From positions 1-5,297 of the forward strand of contig JAFAVL010000367.1 in the NCBI GenBank assembly GCA_019242465.1: 5,297 nucleotides of DNA. The letters are read 5' to 3'. Shown piece by piece: positions 5,290 through 5,297 of this stretch. Origin of the DNA: Chroococcidiopsidaceae cyanobacterium CP_BM_RX_35 (GTDB lineage Bacteria; Cyanobacteriota; Cyanobacteriia; Cyanobacteriales; Chroococcidiopsidaceae). A program made the translations under genes and the position numbers. The notes below the pieces were generated by a model. The model searched no databases, was not told where the DNA came from, and was given only the letters and a program-made list of their open reading frames with translations. Numbering within the stretch: the stretch's first letter is position 1; every line of letters begins with the position of its first letter.

Positions 5290-5297
5290 CTGTGACT

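Overview
The window looks like the chromosome of a cyanobacterium, probably a filamentous or other large-genome type. The evidence is the close cyanobacterial style of the glycyl-tRNA synthetase alpha subunit, a DUF4079 membrane protein, a cyanobacterial-type ComEC with ASGFKVSLILG in place of the usual SG-x-H motif, one HIP1 octamer (GCGATCGC), and a decayed gene of the Rpn/DUF4351-like family that is abundant in these genomes. The genus is not determined.

Layout from left to right. Positions 1-232 hold no convincing gene. They contain a leftward sigma70-like promoter (TTGACA, 17 bases, TAGATT) and an imperfect 20-bp direct repeat, then the leader of glyQ. Positions 233-1108 are glyQ (+). 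Convergent to it, 1180-1806 (-) is a six-helix YtaF/MntP-family membrane protein with an EF-hand-like loop between its two halves. Positions 1807-2208 are an AT-rich spacer between divergent genes. Positions 2209-2688 (+) encode a four-helix DUF4079 protein. The 372-base gap that follows contains a 60-codon reading frame broken by one amber codon, possibly a relic, and then an AT-rich leader. Positions 3061-4665 (+) are comEC, without the C-terminal metallo-beta-lactamase domain. Positions 4666-4870 carry a 43-base palindromic element with a perfect 10-bp stem. Positions 4871-5289 are a pseudogene of the Rpn (recombination-promoting nuclease / putative transposase) family: the catalytic N-terminal part is missing, and one base is missing just before a 12-bp tandem repeat.

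The genes do not form an evident operon. They are separated by wide spacers, one is on the opposite strand, and their roles (translation, probable cation transport, an unknown membrane function, DNA uptake, a degraded mobile-type nuclease) are unrelated. I see no new multi-gene system. The most informative observations are the reconstructable frameshift and N-terminal loss in the Rpn-like gene, the EF-hand-like loop in the YtaF-like protein, the palindromic repeat behind comEC, and the leftward promoter at the left edge.
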